Source of the DNA: Rahnella variigena
GTDB taxonomy: Bacteria; Pseudomonadota; Gammaproteobacteria; Enterobacterales; Enterobacteriaceae
Assembly (NCBI RefSeq): GCF_003610915.1
Contig: NZ_NSDJ01000001.1
Location: 806,001-870,000 of the forward strand
Direction of reading: 5' to 3'
DNA length: 64,000 bases
Shown: piece after piece, positions 63,874-64,000 of the stretch
Numbering within the stretch: the first letter of the stretch is position 1
Layout: each line of letters opens with the position of its first letter
The notes under the pieces: generated by a model
The model's database searches: none
Told to the model about the DNA's origin: nothing
The model's input: the letters and a program-made list of their open reading frames with translations, nothing else
Program-made: the position numbers and the translations under genes

Positions 63874-64000
63874 TCAGTGATAACAGAAATGATGAACAAC
63901 CTGAGAAATCAGCTCGCGAGTCGGTCTAATGAACGCAGTATCAATATATTCATCTGGCTGGTGCGCCTGATCGATAGAACCCGGTCCGAGAACCAGCGTC
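63874..64000 (-). CDS. argE: C-terminal end of acetylornithine deacetylase, partial
   Basis: Translated directly from the last 127 bases on the minus strand: 41 codons ending [15 protein letters not shown] and a TGA at 63876-63874. The stretch [20 protein letters not shown] matches the C-terminus of ArgE, the zinc enzyme that removes acetate from N-acetylornithine in arginine synthesis. The rest of the gene lies beyond the window. Confidence 0.9.
   Translation of the reverse strand, partial: TLVLGPGSIDQAHQPDEYIDTAFIRPTRELISQVVHHFCYH

Overview
The window is ordinary enterobacterial chromosome. The proteins look like full-length relatives of Escherichia coli K-12 proteins, and the gene order is the standard slmA-dut-coaBC-radC-rpmBG-mutM-coaD-waa-kbl/tdh-envC-secB-cpx-pfkA-glp-hslVU-ftsN-priA-metJBLF-ppc-argE backbone. 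Three features point to Yersiniaceae (a Rahnella, Ewingella, Rouxiella or Serratia-like organism) rather than Escherichia: waaE lies beside coaD, a WabG-type core transferase is present, and emrD lies between fpr and glpX. Genus is an inference from memory of the families; no search was run.

Layout. 1-830: end of a two-gene membrane-protein unit (a DUF4401/DUF2157-like protein and a GDYXXLXY protein). 858-6269: housekeeping genes (slmA, dut, coaBC, radC, rpmB-rpmG, mutM, coaD), with a structured leader RNA before rpmB. 6276-18264: a leftward lipopolysaccharide-core block, read as hldD-waaF-waaC-GT9-GT8-waaL-GT2, then waaQ-wabG-like, then waaA-waaE. Its middle (about 10.7-15.2 kb) is AT-rich and holds the strain-variable transferases. 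18506-20734: kbl-tdh. 20771-22217: a complete IS3-family (IS150-type) insertion sequence sitting exactly in the loop of the terminator shared by tdh and the next, convergent operon. 22252-24407: two further glycosyltransferase genes. 24588-28505: yibQ, envC, gpmI. 28810-32023: yibN-grxC-secB-gpsA-cysE. 32077-35318: trmL, cpxA-cpxR and divergent cpxP. 35666-40776: pfkA, sbp, tpiA, yiiQ, a DUF805 gene, fpr. 41086-46728: emrD, glpX, glpK, glpF, zapB. 46793-52498: rraA, menA, hslU-hslV, ftsN, cytR. 52702-57273 and onward: priA, rpmE, metJ, metB-metL, metF, ppc and the last 41 codons of argE.

The genes form recognisable modules: heptose synthesis and addition, Kdo transfer, core extension and O-antigen ligation for LPS; the CpxAR envelope-stress circuit with a perfect CpxR box; glycerol uptake and use under GlpR/CRP-like sites; the HslVU protease; and methionine synthesis with its repressor MetJ and tandem met boxes before both metB and metF.

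I found no tRNA, rRNA, CRISPR array, prophage, defence island or clearly new multi-gene system. The most distinctive observation is the IS copy in the terminator loop. Next are the rpmB and rpmE leader RNA structures, the AT-rich LPS transferase block, the unclassified transferase at 22252-23181, and the missing fieF between cpxP and pfkA.
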